From NCBI RefSeq assembly GCF_016093545.1, contig NZ_JADKYX010000027.1:1-64000 (forward strand): DNA of 64,000 bases, in the 5' to 3' direction. Both the position numbers and the translations under genes were made by a program. Shown one piece after another: positions 33,022 to 45,987 of the stretch. The notes under the pieces were generated by a model, which saw only the letters and a program-made list of their open reading frames with translations, did no database searches and was not told the DNA's origin. The DNA is from Massilia rhizosphaerae. Lineage in GTDB: Bacteria > Pseudomonadota > Gammaproteobacteria > Burkholderiales > Burkholderiaceae_D. Numbering within the stretch: position 1 is the first letter of the stretch; each line of letters begins with the position of its first letter.

Positions 33022-35709
33022 TCATTGGCTATTTTTGGCGAGCCAGGCATCGATCTCCGGCAAGCGCGCCGCGTTCACCTGGATGCGGTCCTTGATGGCG
33101 GCGATGGCGGCCTCGACGTCGCGGCGCGAGGTCGGCGCCAGGTTCGCCTCCGCATAGCCGGACAGCTTGCCGACCATGGCCGGGTCCGACGAGCCCGACG
33201 CGAGGCGCGCCAGGTAGCGGCTGCGCGAGCTGGCGTCCACGCGGTCGTTGATCTTGGCGAGATTGGCGATGGCGAAGTCGAACGCCATGTCCGGATAGCG
33301 CATCGCCACCGCCGAGATCATCGAGGCGCTCAGCGTCAGGCCCGGCTCGTCCGTGAGGGCGAGCTGCAGGGCGCGCATGGCGAGGGCGCGGTCTTCCGTC
33401 GTGGCCAGCAGGGTGTAGCGCTGGTCGCGCACGAGCGGCGACTTTTCTTCGCGGGCGGCCGCGTGCAACTGGTCCCAGGTGGCGGCGTCCGCGTGCTGGG
33501 CGACGACGCCCATGACGGTCTTGCGCAGCGGGCCCGGCACGGCATTGGGATCCGTCGCCAGCGCGGCGTAGCGGCGGCGCGCCTCGGCGATGACGTTGGC
33601 GTCGCCCAGTTCGCTCAGCACGACGATCAGCCGGTTGCGCAGCTTCGCGACGGCCGACGGCTCGCCCGGGCGCGCCGTCCAGCCGACCTGCGCCATCAGC
33701 GGGGCCAGGCGCCCGATCGCGAAGGCGTCGAAGCGGTGCTGGCGCGTCGTGTCGCCCCCGGCGGCCTGTTCGCGGTAGCGCATGTGGATGCCGTCGAGCA
33801 TGCCGGCGATCTGCGACCACACGGCCGGATCGGCGCCGGCCGGCGTCGCCTTCACGAGGTCCAGCACGTCGGCGGCGGACTGCAGTCCGGCCAGCCCCAG
33901 CGCGCCGCTGTCGGCCAGCAGGCCGACCTGGTCGATCGGGGCCAGGTTCGCGAATTCGCCCGCGAGCCGGGCGAAATCGGCGGATGAGTACAAGGTGCGG
34001 TAGTAGCCGGTCTGGCCCGCGTTGACGATGACGGCGCCGCAGCCCGGCACCGTGATCGTGTCCTTGCCGCCGTTGACGAGCGTCGCCGCCTGCTTCGCGT
34101 TGCCGGCGATTTGCGCGATGACGGGCACGCGCCACGCCAGCGGGGTCTTGTCCGGCCGGTCGCGCGCGAATTCAGCCTGCGTCAGCGGCACGGTCGTCAT
34201 GCCGTTGCGGCAGCTCGGTTCGCCCACCTTGATCAGCGGGACGCCGGGCTGCAGCGTGAAATCGTGGGCGATCGCCGTCACGGGCTTGCCGGCCGCCTTC
34301 TCGATCTGCTTCCACAAGTCGTCCGACACCGTGTTGCCGTAGGCATTCGCCTTCATGTAGGCGCGCACGCCATTGCGCCAGGCATTCTCGCCCACATACG
34401 CTTCCAGCATGCGGATCACGGATTCGCCCTTCGAATACGTGATCGCGTCGAAGGCCTGGTTGGCCTGCTCGACGGTTTCGACGTGCTGCACGACGGGGTG
34501 CGTGCCGGCGACGGAATCGCGGCTCATGGCCCGTTCGCGCGTGCCGACGGCTTCCAGGCGGGTGTTCCATTCCGGATGCAGGCGCGCCGTCGTGCGGCTT
34601 TCCATCCACGAGGCGAAGCCTTCGTTCAGCCACAGGTCGTCCCACCAGCGCATCGTGACGAGGTCGCCGAACCACTGGTGCGCCATCTCGTGCGCGGCGA
34701 CCGAAAAGACTTCCTCGCGGTCGTGCTGGGTGGAGATCGCCGGGTCGAGCAGCAGCGCGTACTCGAACGTGAAGATGGCGCCCCAGTTTTCCATCGCGCC
34801 GAAGAACTGGCTGCGGCCCGGGCCCGCCACGTTGTCCAGTTTCGGCAGCGGATAGCGCATGCCGAAGTAATCGTTGTACTCGCGCAGGATCGCCTGGGCG
34901 GAGTCGAGCGCGAATTTCGCTTGCGGCAGCGCGCCGCGGCGGGTGACGACGCCGACTTCCGTGCCTTCGACCTTCGCGGTCGCCCGTTCGAAGTCGCCGG
35001 TCGCCATGAACAGCAGATACGTCGACATCTTCGGCGTCGTCGCGAACGTCACGTGGCGGCGGCCGTCCGGCAGCGTCTCCGTCTTTTTCGCCGGCATATT
35101 GCTGACGGCCATCTGGTCGGCGGGCACGACGACGTCCAGCGCGAAGCTCGCCTTGTACGCCGGCTCGTCCCACGACGGGACCATGCGGCGCGCGTCCGAA
35201 TTCTCGAACTGCGTGAACAGCGCGCGCTGCCGCTTGCCCTCGGCGCCGGGGTAGTCCAGCGAGAACAGGCCGACGGCCTGCGTGCCGATCACGCCCGTGT
35301 AATCCATCGCCAGGTGGTACATGCCGGGCGCGACGGGCTGGGCGAACGTGAATGTCGCGGTCTGCGCCTCGGCATCGACGGCGACGGATGCCTCCCGGTC
35401 GGCGCCGCCGGCGGCCGGCGCCAGCGTCACCTTCGAGAACTTGAGGTCGGCCGCGCTCAAGGTGATCGTGCTGGTCGCCTTGGCGATGTTGATCGTGACG
35501 ACGGTGCGCGCGCCGAACGACGCGCTGGCCGCGTCCGGCGTCAGCGAGACCTGGTAATGGGTGGGGATGACACCGCGCGGCAATTGCGTCGTCGTCTCGA
35601 CGCCGGCCGTCGCGCCGGCGTGTGCGCGGATCGGCGCGGCGCTGGCATGGACGGCCGGCAGGGTCGCCAGCGCGAGGGTAATGGCGGCGGAGATCAGGCT
35701 GCGTTGCAT
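33022..35709 (-). CDS. Exported M1-family metalloaminopeptidase
   Basis: 895 residues with a Sec signal (1-25, ending VHASA), so periplasmic or secreted. The M1 substrate motif GAMENWG is at 304-310. The zinc motif HEMAHQW has His340, Glu341 and His344, with the third ligand Glu363 in LNEGFASW at the normal 18-residue spacing. The C-terminal half (about 540-880) is the ERAP1-like helical domain. It removes N-terminal residues from peptides; the closest type is the puromycin-sensitive/Ape2-like group found exported in soil Proteobacteria. It stands alone between glpD and a divergent GST gene. Confidence 0.94.
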   Translation of the reverse strand: MQRSLISAAITLALATLPAVHASAAPIRAHAGATAGVETTTQLPRGVIPTHYQVSLTPDAASASFGARTVVTINIAKATSTITLSAADLKFSKVTLAPAAGGADREASVAVDAEAQTATFTFAQPVAPGMYHLAMDYTGVIGTQAVGLFSLDYPGAEGKRQRALFTQFENSDARRMVPSWDEPAYKASFALDVVVPADQMAVSNMPAKKTETLPDGRRHVTFATTPKMSTYLLFMATGDFERATAKVEGTEVGVVTRRGALPQAKFALDSAQAILREYNDYFGMRYPLPKLDNVAGPGRSQFFGAMENWGAIFTFEYALLLDPAISTQHDREEVFSVAAHEMAHQWFGDLVTMRWWDDLWLNEGFASWMESRTTARLHPEWNTRLEAVGTRERAMSRDSVAGTHPVVQHVETVEQANQAFDAITYSKGESVIRMLEAYVGENAWRNGVRAYMKANAYGNTVSDDLWKQIEKAAGKPVTAIAHDFTLQPGVPLIKVGEPSCRNGMTTVPLTQAEFARDRPDKTPLAWRVPVIAQIAGNAKQAATLVNGGKDTITVPGCGAVIVNAGQTGYYRTLYSSADFARLAGEFANLAPIDQVGLLADSGALGLAGLQSAADVLDLVKATPAGADPAVWSQIAGMLDGIHMRYREQAAGGDTTRQHRFDAFAIGRLAPLMAQVGWTARPGEPSAVAKLRNRLIVVLSELGDANVIAEARRRYAALATDPNAVPGPLRKTVMGVVAQHADAATWDQLHAAAREEKSPLVRDQRYTLLATTEDRALAMRALQLALTDEPGLTLSASMISAVAMRYPDMAFDFAIANLAKINDRVDASSRSRYLARLASGSSDPAMVGKLSGYAEANLAPTSRRDVEAAIAAIKDRIQVNAARLPEIDAWLAKNSQ

Positions 35710-35884
35710 GGGATTCCTATCGTTCGTGTATGTACGTCGGATCCGCGCGTGATGCCGGATGGGCGCGCGCGGCCAATCTTGAAATCTACGATCAAACGGC
35801 GCGTACTGTCAAATGACCAAGTGGACAGGCACCGCCGCGGTCGTGGGGGTATCATCCGCACGATCACACGACGAGGAGACCCGC

Positions 35885-36508
35885 ATGAAACTGTACACGA
35901 GCACCCGCGCCCCGAACCCGCGCCGGGTCCTGATGTTCATGGCCGAGAAAGGCATCGCCGACGTCCGCACGGTGCAGGTCGACCTGGGCAAGGCCGAGCA
36001 CCGCGACGAAGCCTTCATGGCGCTGAACCCGATGGCCCAGGTGCCCGTGCTGGAGCTGCCCGACGGCCGCACCTTGGCCGAGACGCGCGCCATCTGTACT
36101 TACCTGGAAGGCGTGCATCCGGATCCGAACCTGATGGGCGAGGGATTCGAGGAACGGGCGTTCATCGAGATGATGGACCGGCGTTGCGAGCTGCAGCTGT
36201 TCCTGCGCATCGCCAACTGCATCCGCCACACGCATCCCGGCCTGGCGATGCTGGAACAGCCGCAGTTCGGCGACTACGGCGCGGCGCAGGGCGCCAAGAT
36301 GCGCGAGACGGCGCGCTGGCTCGACGGCGTGCTGGCGGACCGCGACTACGTGGCGGGCGAGCGCTTCACGATCGCCGACATCACGGCGTTCTGCGCGCTG
36401 GAATTCGCGCGCGGCCTGATGAAGTTCCGGCCGGCGGACGAAAGCCTGGTGAACCTGCAGGGATGGCGCGACCGGATCGCGCAGCGCCCGAGCGCGCAGG
36501 TGATCTGA
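35885..36508 (+). CDS. Glutathione S-transferase family protein
   Basis: 207 residues. The N-terminal thioredoxin fold (1-80) has MKLYTSTRAPNPRRVLMFMAEKGI, the cis-Pro loop ALNPMAQVPVLELPDG and ETRAICTYLEG. The C-terminal helices include DYVAGERFTIADITAFCALEFARGL, the conserved N-cap box. GAGGAG lies 6-11 nt before the ATG at 35885; the upstream in-frame ATG at 35813 lacks this and has no homology. Divergent from the M1 peptidase; no operon partner. The substrate is unknown. Confidence 0.92.
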   Translation: MKLYTSTRAPNPRRVLMFMAEKGIADVRTVQVDLGKAEHRDEAFMALNPMAQVPVLELPDGRTLAETRAICTYLEGVHPDPNLMGEGFEERAFIEMMDRRCELQLFLRIANCIRHTHPGLAMLEQPQFGDYGAAQGAKMRETARWLDGVLADRDYVAGERFTIADITAFCALEFARGLMKFRPADESLVNLQGWRDRIAQRPSAQVI

Positions 36509-37362
36509 TCAGCCCACCCGCTTGTACCAGGGCCGCTCTCCCTCGATCGCCTGGTACGTCCCCGCATGCGCGTCCGCCAGGACCAGGGGCCGGTCGAGGC
36601 ACAGCACGCCGAAGCGCGCCAGGCTGTCGTGGAACAGCCGCAGCACGCGCTGGCGCAGCACGGGCCCGAAGTCGGACAGCGCGCCGCAGCACAGGATCGC
36701 CTGGAATTCGTTGAACGACGCATCCGTCACGAGGCTGTACTGCGACCACGTGATGCGCCGCGCGAGCGGCGGCTGCAGGCGCGCGCGGCCGTCGCGCACG
36801 TCGAAATGGGCGGCCAGCGCCGATTTGCCGCCGCCGGCCGCGTGGCGTGCCTGCGCGGCGTCCAGGTCGGCGACGGACAGCCACGCGTCCTGGTGTTCCG
36901 CGACGAGTTCCTCGTTGGCGAGCGTCGCGTGGACTTCGACTTTGTCCAGCACCCCTTCTTCCGCCAGCACGACGGCGAGCGTCCACGCTTCGCCCACGCC
37001 CGCGCAGTCCGCGATCCACACGCGGGGCAGGGGCCAGGCCCGCAGCGTCGGCGCCAGCACCGTGCGCAGGCGCTGCGTGTGGCCGGGATTGTCGAACAGC
37101 GCGCACGGCGCGGGCGCGAACATGCGCAGCAGCGCGGACGCCGCAAGCGGGTCGTGCAACACCTTTTCCTGCAGCCCGGACAGCGTGGCGGCGCCGTGCG
37201 CGCGCAGCGCGTCCGCGAGCCGGCAGCGCAGGACCGTGCGGTCGTAGGCGCGGAAATCGTGGCCGAAGCGCTGGAACAAGGCTTCCAGCAGCAGCTCCGT
37301 TTCCAGTTCCTCGATCGCCAGGCCGGCCGCGAGGCCGGTCCAGGGACTCGTCACAGCCGCCA

Positions 37363-37363
<1 letters not shown>
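36509..37363 (-). CDS. Degenerate CheR-type methyltransferase-like protein
   Basis: 284 residues, starting with the ATG that shares its A with the TGA of the upstream kinase gene (translational coupling). The N-terminal helical domain matches CheR (ELLLEALFQRFGHDFRAYDRTVLRCRL...RAHG). In the methyltransferase part the SAM motif, normally a CSTGEE-type sequence, reads VWIADCAGVGEAWTLAVVL, and the usual C-R-N-V-L-I-Y-F block reads CCGALSDF. The overall CheR fold is kept but key cofactor and catalytic positions look altered. It may be a non-catalytic receptor- or kinase-binding partner of the HAMP-repeat kinase. Stop at 36509 is convergent with a GST gene. Confidence 0.82.
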
Positions 37364-42276
<4,913 letters not shown>

Positions 42277-42695
42277 TGACTAGGAATCCTCGATAGGGAA
42301 AGAACGGAAGGGGGCGTGCCAGCATCCGGTGGAACATCGCATGCACAGTTTTGGACAGGACGCATTGTTAAATGTCTAGAACACGCAAAGATACTCGGGT
42401 GTCGAGTCAAGTCAAGTATTGATGGCGGCCGCTCGACTAAATTGTTACCGATCCGATATAAACTTGCATTTTTGAAATTTTAAACGGACAATTCGCGCGA
42501 GGATAATTGAAAAGCGCCGAGCCCGGCGCACGATTCGATGACGGGCCGGATCCGGGGTGTATCGGAACGACAACTGAGCAAGGGCAATAGCTCTGCCATA
42601 ATGAATAAAAGACTAATTTTTCGTGCTTTTCGGTTACAACTCATCTAGCATAGCGGATGTCATTACGTCCACTCCACCCACAGCGTGAGGCAGCC
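42277..42695. other. Divergent intergenic region between HAMP kinase and luxR
   Basis: 419 bp of lower GC than its surroundings with no credible ORF. It must hold the promoters of the minus-strand kinase and of the plus-strand LuxR gene. An AT-rich tract at 42440-42485 (TTGTTACCGATCCGATATAAAC region) is a plausible promoter area, but no -35/-10 pair is assigned. No CT-N12-AG lux box was found here. Confidence 0.5.
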
Positions 42696-43427
42696 ATGAA
42701 GACCGTCGATTTGGACGAGTTGTTACATACCGACACCGCGTCCAGTTGGGGCGAAGCGCTGTTCGCCCTGGGGCGGCAATATGGATTCGACAAGGTCTTG
42801 TTCGGCATGTCGGGCTCGCGGCATGCGCGCCTGGAAAACGCGTTTATCCAAAGTAACTATCCGGTGAAATGGCGCGAACGTTACGACGCCGAGCGGTTTG
42901 CCTACGTCGACCCCGTCGTGAGTCACTGCCTGGCCACCACGTTGCCGCTGATCTGGCAGCCGGAGATCTTCCGCAGTCCGGCCCAGCGCTCGCTGTACGA
43001 GGAAGCGTGCGGCCATGGCATCCGCGCCGGGGTGACGTTTCCGATCCATGGTCCGAACGGGGAGTTCGGGCTGCTGAGCTTTGCCGTCGACGCGGCGGCC
43101 GACGGCGCGTTCCTGCGCGACGTGTCGACCATGCTGCCGGATCTGGCGCTGGTGCGGGATTATGCGTTCGCGTCGGGCGTGCGCTTCTGCCCGCCGCCCA
43201 CGCAGGAGGCGGCGCCGCGCCTGACCCCGCGCGAGCTGGAAGTGCTCAACTGGGTCATGGTGGGCAAGTCGTCGTGGGAAATTTCAAAAATCACCGGCTG
43301 CTCCGAGGCGACGGTGAACTTTCACATGGGGAATATCCGCCAAAAGTTCAACGTCAACACCCGGCAACAGGCGGTTGTGAGGGCAATTTCCTTAGGGCTG
43401 ATTACCCCAGAAGATCACCATCGTTGA
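42696..43427 (+). CDS. LuxR-family AHL-type receptor/regulator
   Basis: 243 residues from the ATG at 42696, chosen for its GAGG ribosome site; an ATG 39 nt upstream lacks one. Residues 15-165 are an autoinducer-binding domain with all classical AHL-pocket residues at constant offset from LuxR: Trp59, Tyr63, Asp72, Pro73 and Trp87, followed by the Gly of GHGIRAGVTFPIHG. Residues 180-240 are the GerE-type HTH (LTPRELEVLNWVMVGKSSWEISKITGCSEATVNFHMGNIRQKF). No luxI-like synthase gene is present in this window, so it may be a solo receptor. Its 3' end overlaps a convergent HTH gene by 26 bp. Confidence 0.94.
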   Translation: MKTVDLDELLHTDTASSWGEALFALGRQYGFDKVLFGMSGSRHARLENAFIQSNYPVKWRERYDAERFAYVDPVVSHCLATTLPLIWQPEIFRSPAQRSLYEEACGHGIRAGVTFPIHGPNGEFGLLSFAVDAAADGAFLRDVSTMLPDLALVRDYAFASGVRFCPPPTQEAAPRLTPRELEVLNWVMVGKSSWEISKITGCSEATVNFHMGNIRQKFNVNTRQQAVVRAISLGLITPEDHHR

Positions 43428-43674
43428 GCTTGCCGTTGACATACAGCTTCAACAGCAAGGCGACCGGGGCCGGAATGGCCAGACCCGTTTCGAAGCGGCT
43501 GCCGCTGGATTGCGTGACGCCAAAACGGCCCCAGAACTTCTCCTGGCTCTCGCGTTTGCTGATCCGATACTTCTTCAGATCGCTGATGGAGGGCGCCAGG
43601 GATGCGGGCGGTTTCATCAAGGTGCCTGCCAACGGTTCCCGCAGGCTTGCTTCGGTAACGAAATCATTAGCCAT
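43402..43674 (-). CDS. Small HTH (XRE-like) protein convergent with luxR
   Basis: 90 residues from the ATG at 43674, which follows a strong GGAGGAG site; the longer frame to 43725 lacks one. The core is a five-helix HTH of the type L-x-x-Y-R-x-S-x-x-x-x-Q-E-x-F-W-x-R-F-G-V-T-Q-S-x-G-S-R-(F/Y)-E-x-G: KKYRISKRESQEKFWGRFGV then TQSSGSRFETGLAIPAPV. Recognition-helix residues TQSSGSRFE are intact. Its end lies inside the luxR gene (43402-43427), so the two transcripts are antisense there. A lux-box-like dyad sits 64 bp upstream. Probable DNA-binding regulator; targets unknown. Confidence 0.85.
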   Translation of the reverse strand: MANDFVTEASLREPLAGTLMKPPASLAPSISDLKKYRISKRESQEKFWGRFGVTQSSGSRFETGLAIPAPVALLLKLYVNGKLNDGDLLG

Positions 43675-43737
43675 CGCCGCTCCTCCATGGAAAGATGTGT
43701 GGGAAACAAGTATTCCATGCAACATTCATTTAGCGTC

Positions 43738-43753
43738 CTAGCAACCCTGCTAG
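43738..43753. promoter_or_regulatory. Lux-box-like operator upstream of the HTH gene
   Basis: CTAGCAACCCTGCTAG is a perfect 6-bp inverted repeat (CTAGCA/TGCTAG) around ACCC and fits the CT-N12-AG core of LasR/RhlR/CepR-type binding sites exactly. It lies 64 bp upstream of the HTH gene start at 43674, a suitable position for activation. The adjacent gene encodes an AHL-type LuxR protein, which makes it the obvious candidate regulator. Confidence 0.55.
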
Positions 43754-43839
43754 TTCCCCAACACATCTTCCGGTCGCGCCGAGCGGATAACTATCAGTTA
43801 CAGAAGAAATACGCTACCAACCTCGTCAACATCTGGAGT

Positions 43840-45879
43840 TTATTTGAGTTGGCTCAATAAGAATAGATAAGTCAGCGCCCACATGGTTGCCGTCTGTTCG
43901 TTGTTGGCAGCGCCGGCGTGACCGCCTTCGGTATTTTCCCAGTACAAGACGTCGTGGCCCTGGTCCCGCATCAGCGCCGCCATCTTGCGGGCATGGCCGG
44001 GGTGCACGCGGTCGTCGCGCGTGGACGTCGTGAACAGCACGCGCGGATAGCGCTTGCCGGGGGCAACGTTCTGGTACGGCGAGTAGCGGGCGATGTAGGC
44101 CCACTCGTCCGGATCGTCCGGATCGCCGTATTCGCCGACCCACGAGGCGCCGGCCAGCAGCGTGTGGTAGCGGCGCATGTCCAGCAGGGGCACCTGGCAG
44201 GCGACGGCGCCGAACAGGTCGGGGCGCTGCGTGAGGGCCGCCCCGACGAGCAGGCCGCCGTTGCTGCCGCCCATGATGCCCAGGTGGCGCGGGCGCGTGA
44301 TGCCGCGCTTCACCAGGTCCTCGGCGACGGCAATGAAGTCGTCGAACGCCTTCTGGCGGTGTTCCTTGAGCGCGGCCTGGTGCCAGCGCGGGCCGAATTC
44401 GCCGCCGCCGCGGATATTCGCCAGCACGTACACGCCGCCCTGCGCGAGCCACGCCTCGCCCGTCACGCCGCTGTAGAACGGCGTCAGCGACACCTCGAAG
44501 CCGCCGTAGCCGTACAGCAGCGTGGGATGGTTGCCGTCCAGCGGAACGCCGGCGCGCATCACGACGAAATAGGGCACGTCGGTGCCGTCGGGCGAGCGCG
44601 CCGCGAACTGGCTGACGGCGTACGGCGCCGCGTCGAAGAACGCCGGCATGGATTTCAGGAATGCGCGCGCGTCGCTGCCCGCTTCCATCAGATACAGGCT
44701 GCTGGGCGTGAGGAAGTCGGTGACGGTCAGGAAGACCTGGTCCGACGCGTACTCGTCGACGCTCGACACGTGCAGCGCACCCATGCCGGGCACCGCCACG
44801 TCGCGCCGGCGCCAGCGGCCGTCCGCGCGGTGCCACTCATTGATGCGGTTCTTGACGTTGTCGAGGATCGTGAGGAACAGCGATCCGCGCGTGGCCGCGA
44901 TGCCGTCCAGCGACGTCGTCGGCGTCGGCGCGAACAGCACGTCGAAGTCGCGGTCGCCTTCCATGAAGCGGTCGAAGCCGATCGCGAGCAGGGCGCCCTG
45001 CGGCCACGTGGTCGCCCCGATCGTCCAGTCCGAGCGCAGCTCGACGATCAGTTGGTCGCGCAGCGCGAACGCGTTGGCGTCCAGGGGCTTGTCGATGCGC
45101 GCGAGCCGCCCGTCCGCCGGATCGCGCAGGAACAGTTCGCTGCTGTAGAAATCGATCTGGCGCAGGACGAACTGGCGCTCGAAGCCCGGTGTCGGCTCCT
45201 GCCAGGCGGACGCGGACAAGTCGTCCGGCAGCGCCGCGTAGACGAGCGTGGCGGCGTCCAGCGGCGTGCCGCGGCGCCAGGCCTTGACGATGCGGGGATA
45301 GCCCGACGCCGTCATCGAATCGGGACCGAAGTCGGTCGCGACGAACAAGGTGTCCGCGTCGATCCAGCCGGCGCTCGTCTTCGCCTCCGGCAAGGTGAAG
45401 CCGTCCGGCACGATGGCGCGCGCGGCCACGTCGAATTCGCGCACGACGTGGGCGTCGCCGCCGCCGCGCGACAGCGAGACGAGGCAACGCGTGCCGTGCG
45501 GCTCGAGGAAGGCCGCGCCGGCCCAGACCCAGTTCTCGCCCTCGCTGCGGGCAAGCGCGTCCAGGTCCAGCACCGTGTCCCAGGCGGGCGCCGGCGTGCG
45601 GTAGTCGTCCAAGGTCGTGCGGCGCCAGATGCCCCGTTCGTGGTCGGCGTCGCGCCAGAAGTTGTAGAACAGGCCGTCGTGGTGGCCGACGTACGGGATG
45701 CGGTCGCGCGCATCCAGGATCGTCTTGAGCCGCGCGCGCAGGGGCGCGTAGCCGGGCAGCGCCGTCAGCTCGCCTTCGGTTTCCTCGTTGCGTTCGCGCA
45801 CCCAGGCCAGGGCCCGGTCCGAATCGACGTCTTCCAGCCACAGCCAGGGGTCCTGCAGGTCGTTGTCCGCTTCGCGCAT
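43840..45879 (-). CDS. Prolyl oligopeptidase family (S9) serine peptidase
   Basis: 679 residues from the ATG at 45879, which has AAGGA at proper spacing; an ATG two codons upstream is too close to that site. The N-terminal 400 residues form the beta-propeller gate (DPWLWLEDVDSDRALAWVRERN). The C-terminal alpha/beta-hydrolase domain has Ser539 in GGSNGG, Asp623 in TRDDRVHPGH and His654 in EGGHAG as the catalytic triad. NIRGGGEFGPRWHQA is the typical block before the nucleophile. No signal peptide, so a cytosolic peptidase for short, often proline-containing peptides. The stop lies close to the end of the lux-box region. Confidence 0.94.
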   Translation of the reverse strand: MREADNDLQDPWLWLEDVDSDRALAWVRERNEETEGELTALPGYAPLRARLKTILDARDRIPYVGHHDGLFYNFWRDADHERGIWRRTTLDDYRTPAPAWDTVLDLDALARSEGENWVWAGAAFLEPHGTRCLVSLSRGGGDAHVVREFDVAARAIVPDGFTLPEAKTSAGWIDADTLFVATDFGPDSMTASGYPRIVKAWRRGTPLDAATLVYAALPDDLSASAWQEPTPGFERQFVLRQIDFYSSELFLRDPADGRLARIDKPLDANAFALRDQLIVELRSDWTIGATTWPQGALLAIGFDRFMEGDRDFDVLFAPTPTTSLDGIAATRGSLFLTILDNVKNRINEWHRADGRWRRRDVAVPGMGALHVSSVDEYASDQVFLTVTDFLTPSSLYLMEAGSDARAFLKSMPAFFDAAPYAVSQFAARSPDGTDVPYFVVMRAGVPLDGNHPTLLYGYGGFEVSLTPFYSGVTGEAWLAQGGVYVLANIRGGGEFGPRWHQAALKEHRQKAFDDFIAVAEDLVKRGITRPRHLGIMGGSNGGLLVGAALTQRPDLFGAVACQVPLLDMRRYHTLLAGASWVGEYGDPDDPDEWAYIARYSPYQNVAPGKRYPRVLFTTSTRDDRVHPGHARKMAALMRDQGHDVLYWENTEGGHAGAANNEQTATMWALTYLFLLSQLK

Positions 45880-45987
45880 GGGCATTCCTTTTCGTTGTGC
45901 TCGCAATTTCGTGCCGATTCGGACATACTAACAAACATCTAAAAATTTCCGCACGACAATATTTGTTGTCATTACGGGCCCGGGGAT

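Noticed and set aside
42657..42695. Upstream ATG as the start of luxR
   Set aside because: No ribosome binding site; the ATG at 42696 has GAGG at proper distance and gives normal residue spacing to the AHL pocket.
43738..43753. The CTAGCA/TGCTAG dyad as an intrinsic terminator
   Set aside because: The stem is AT-rich and short and is not followed by a T run on either strand.
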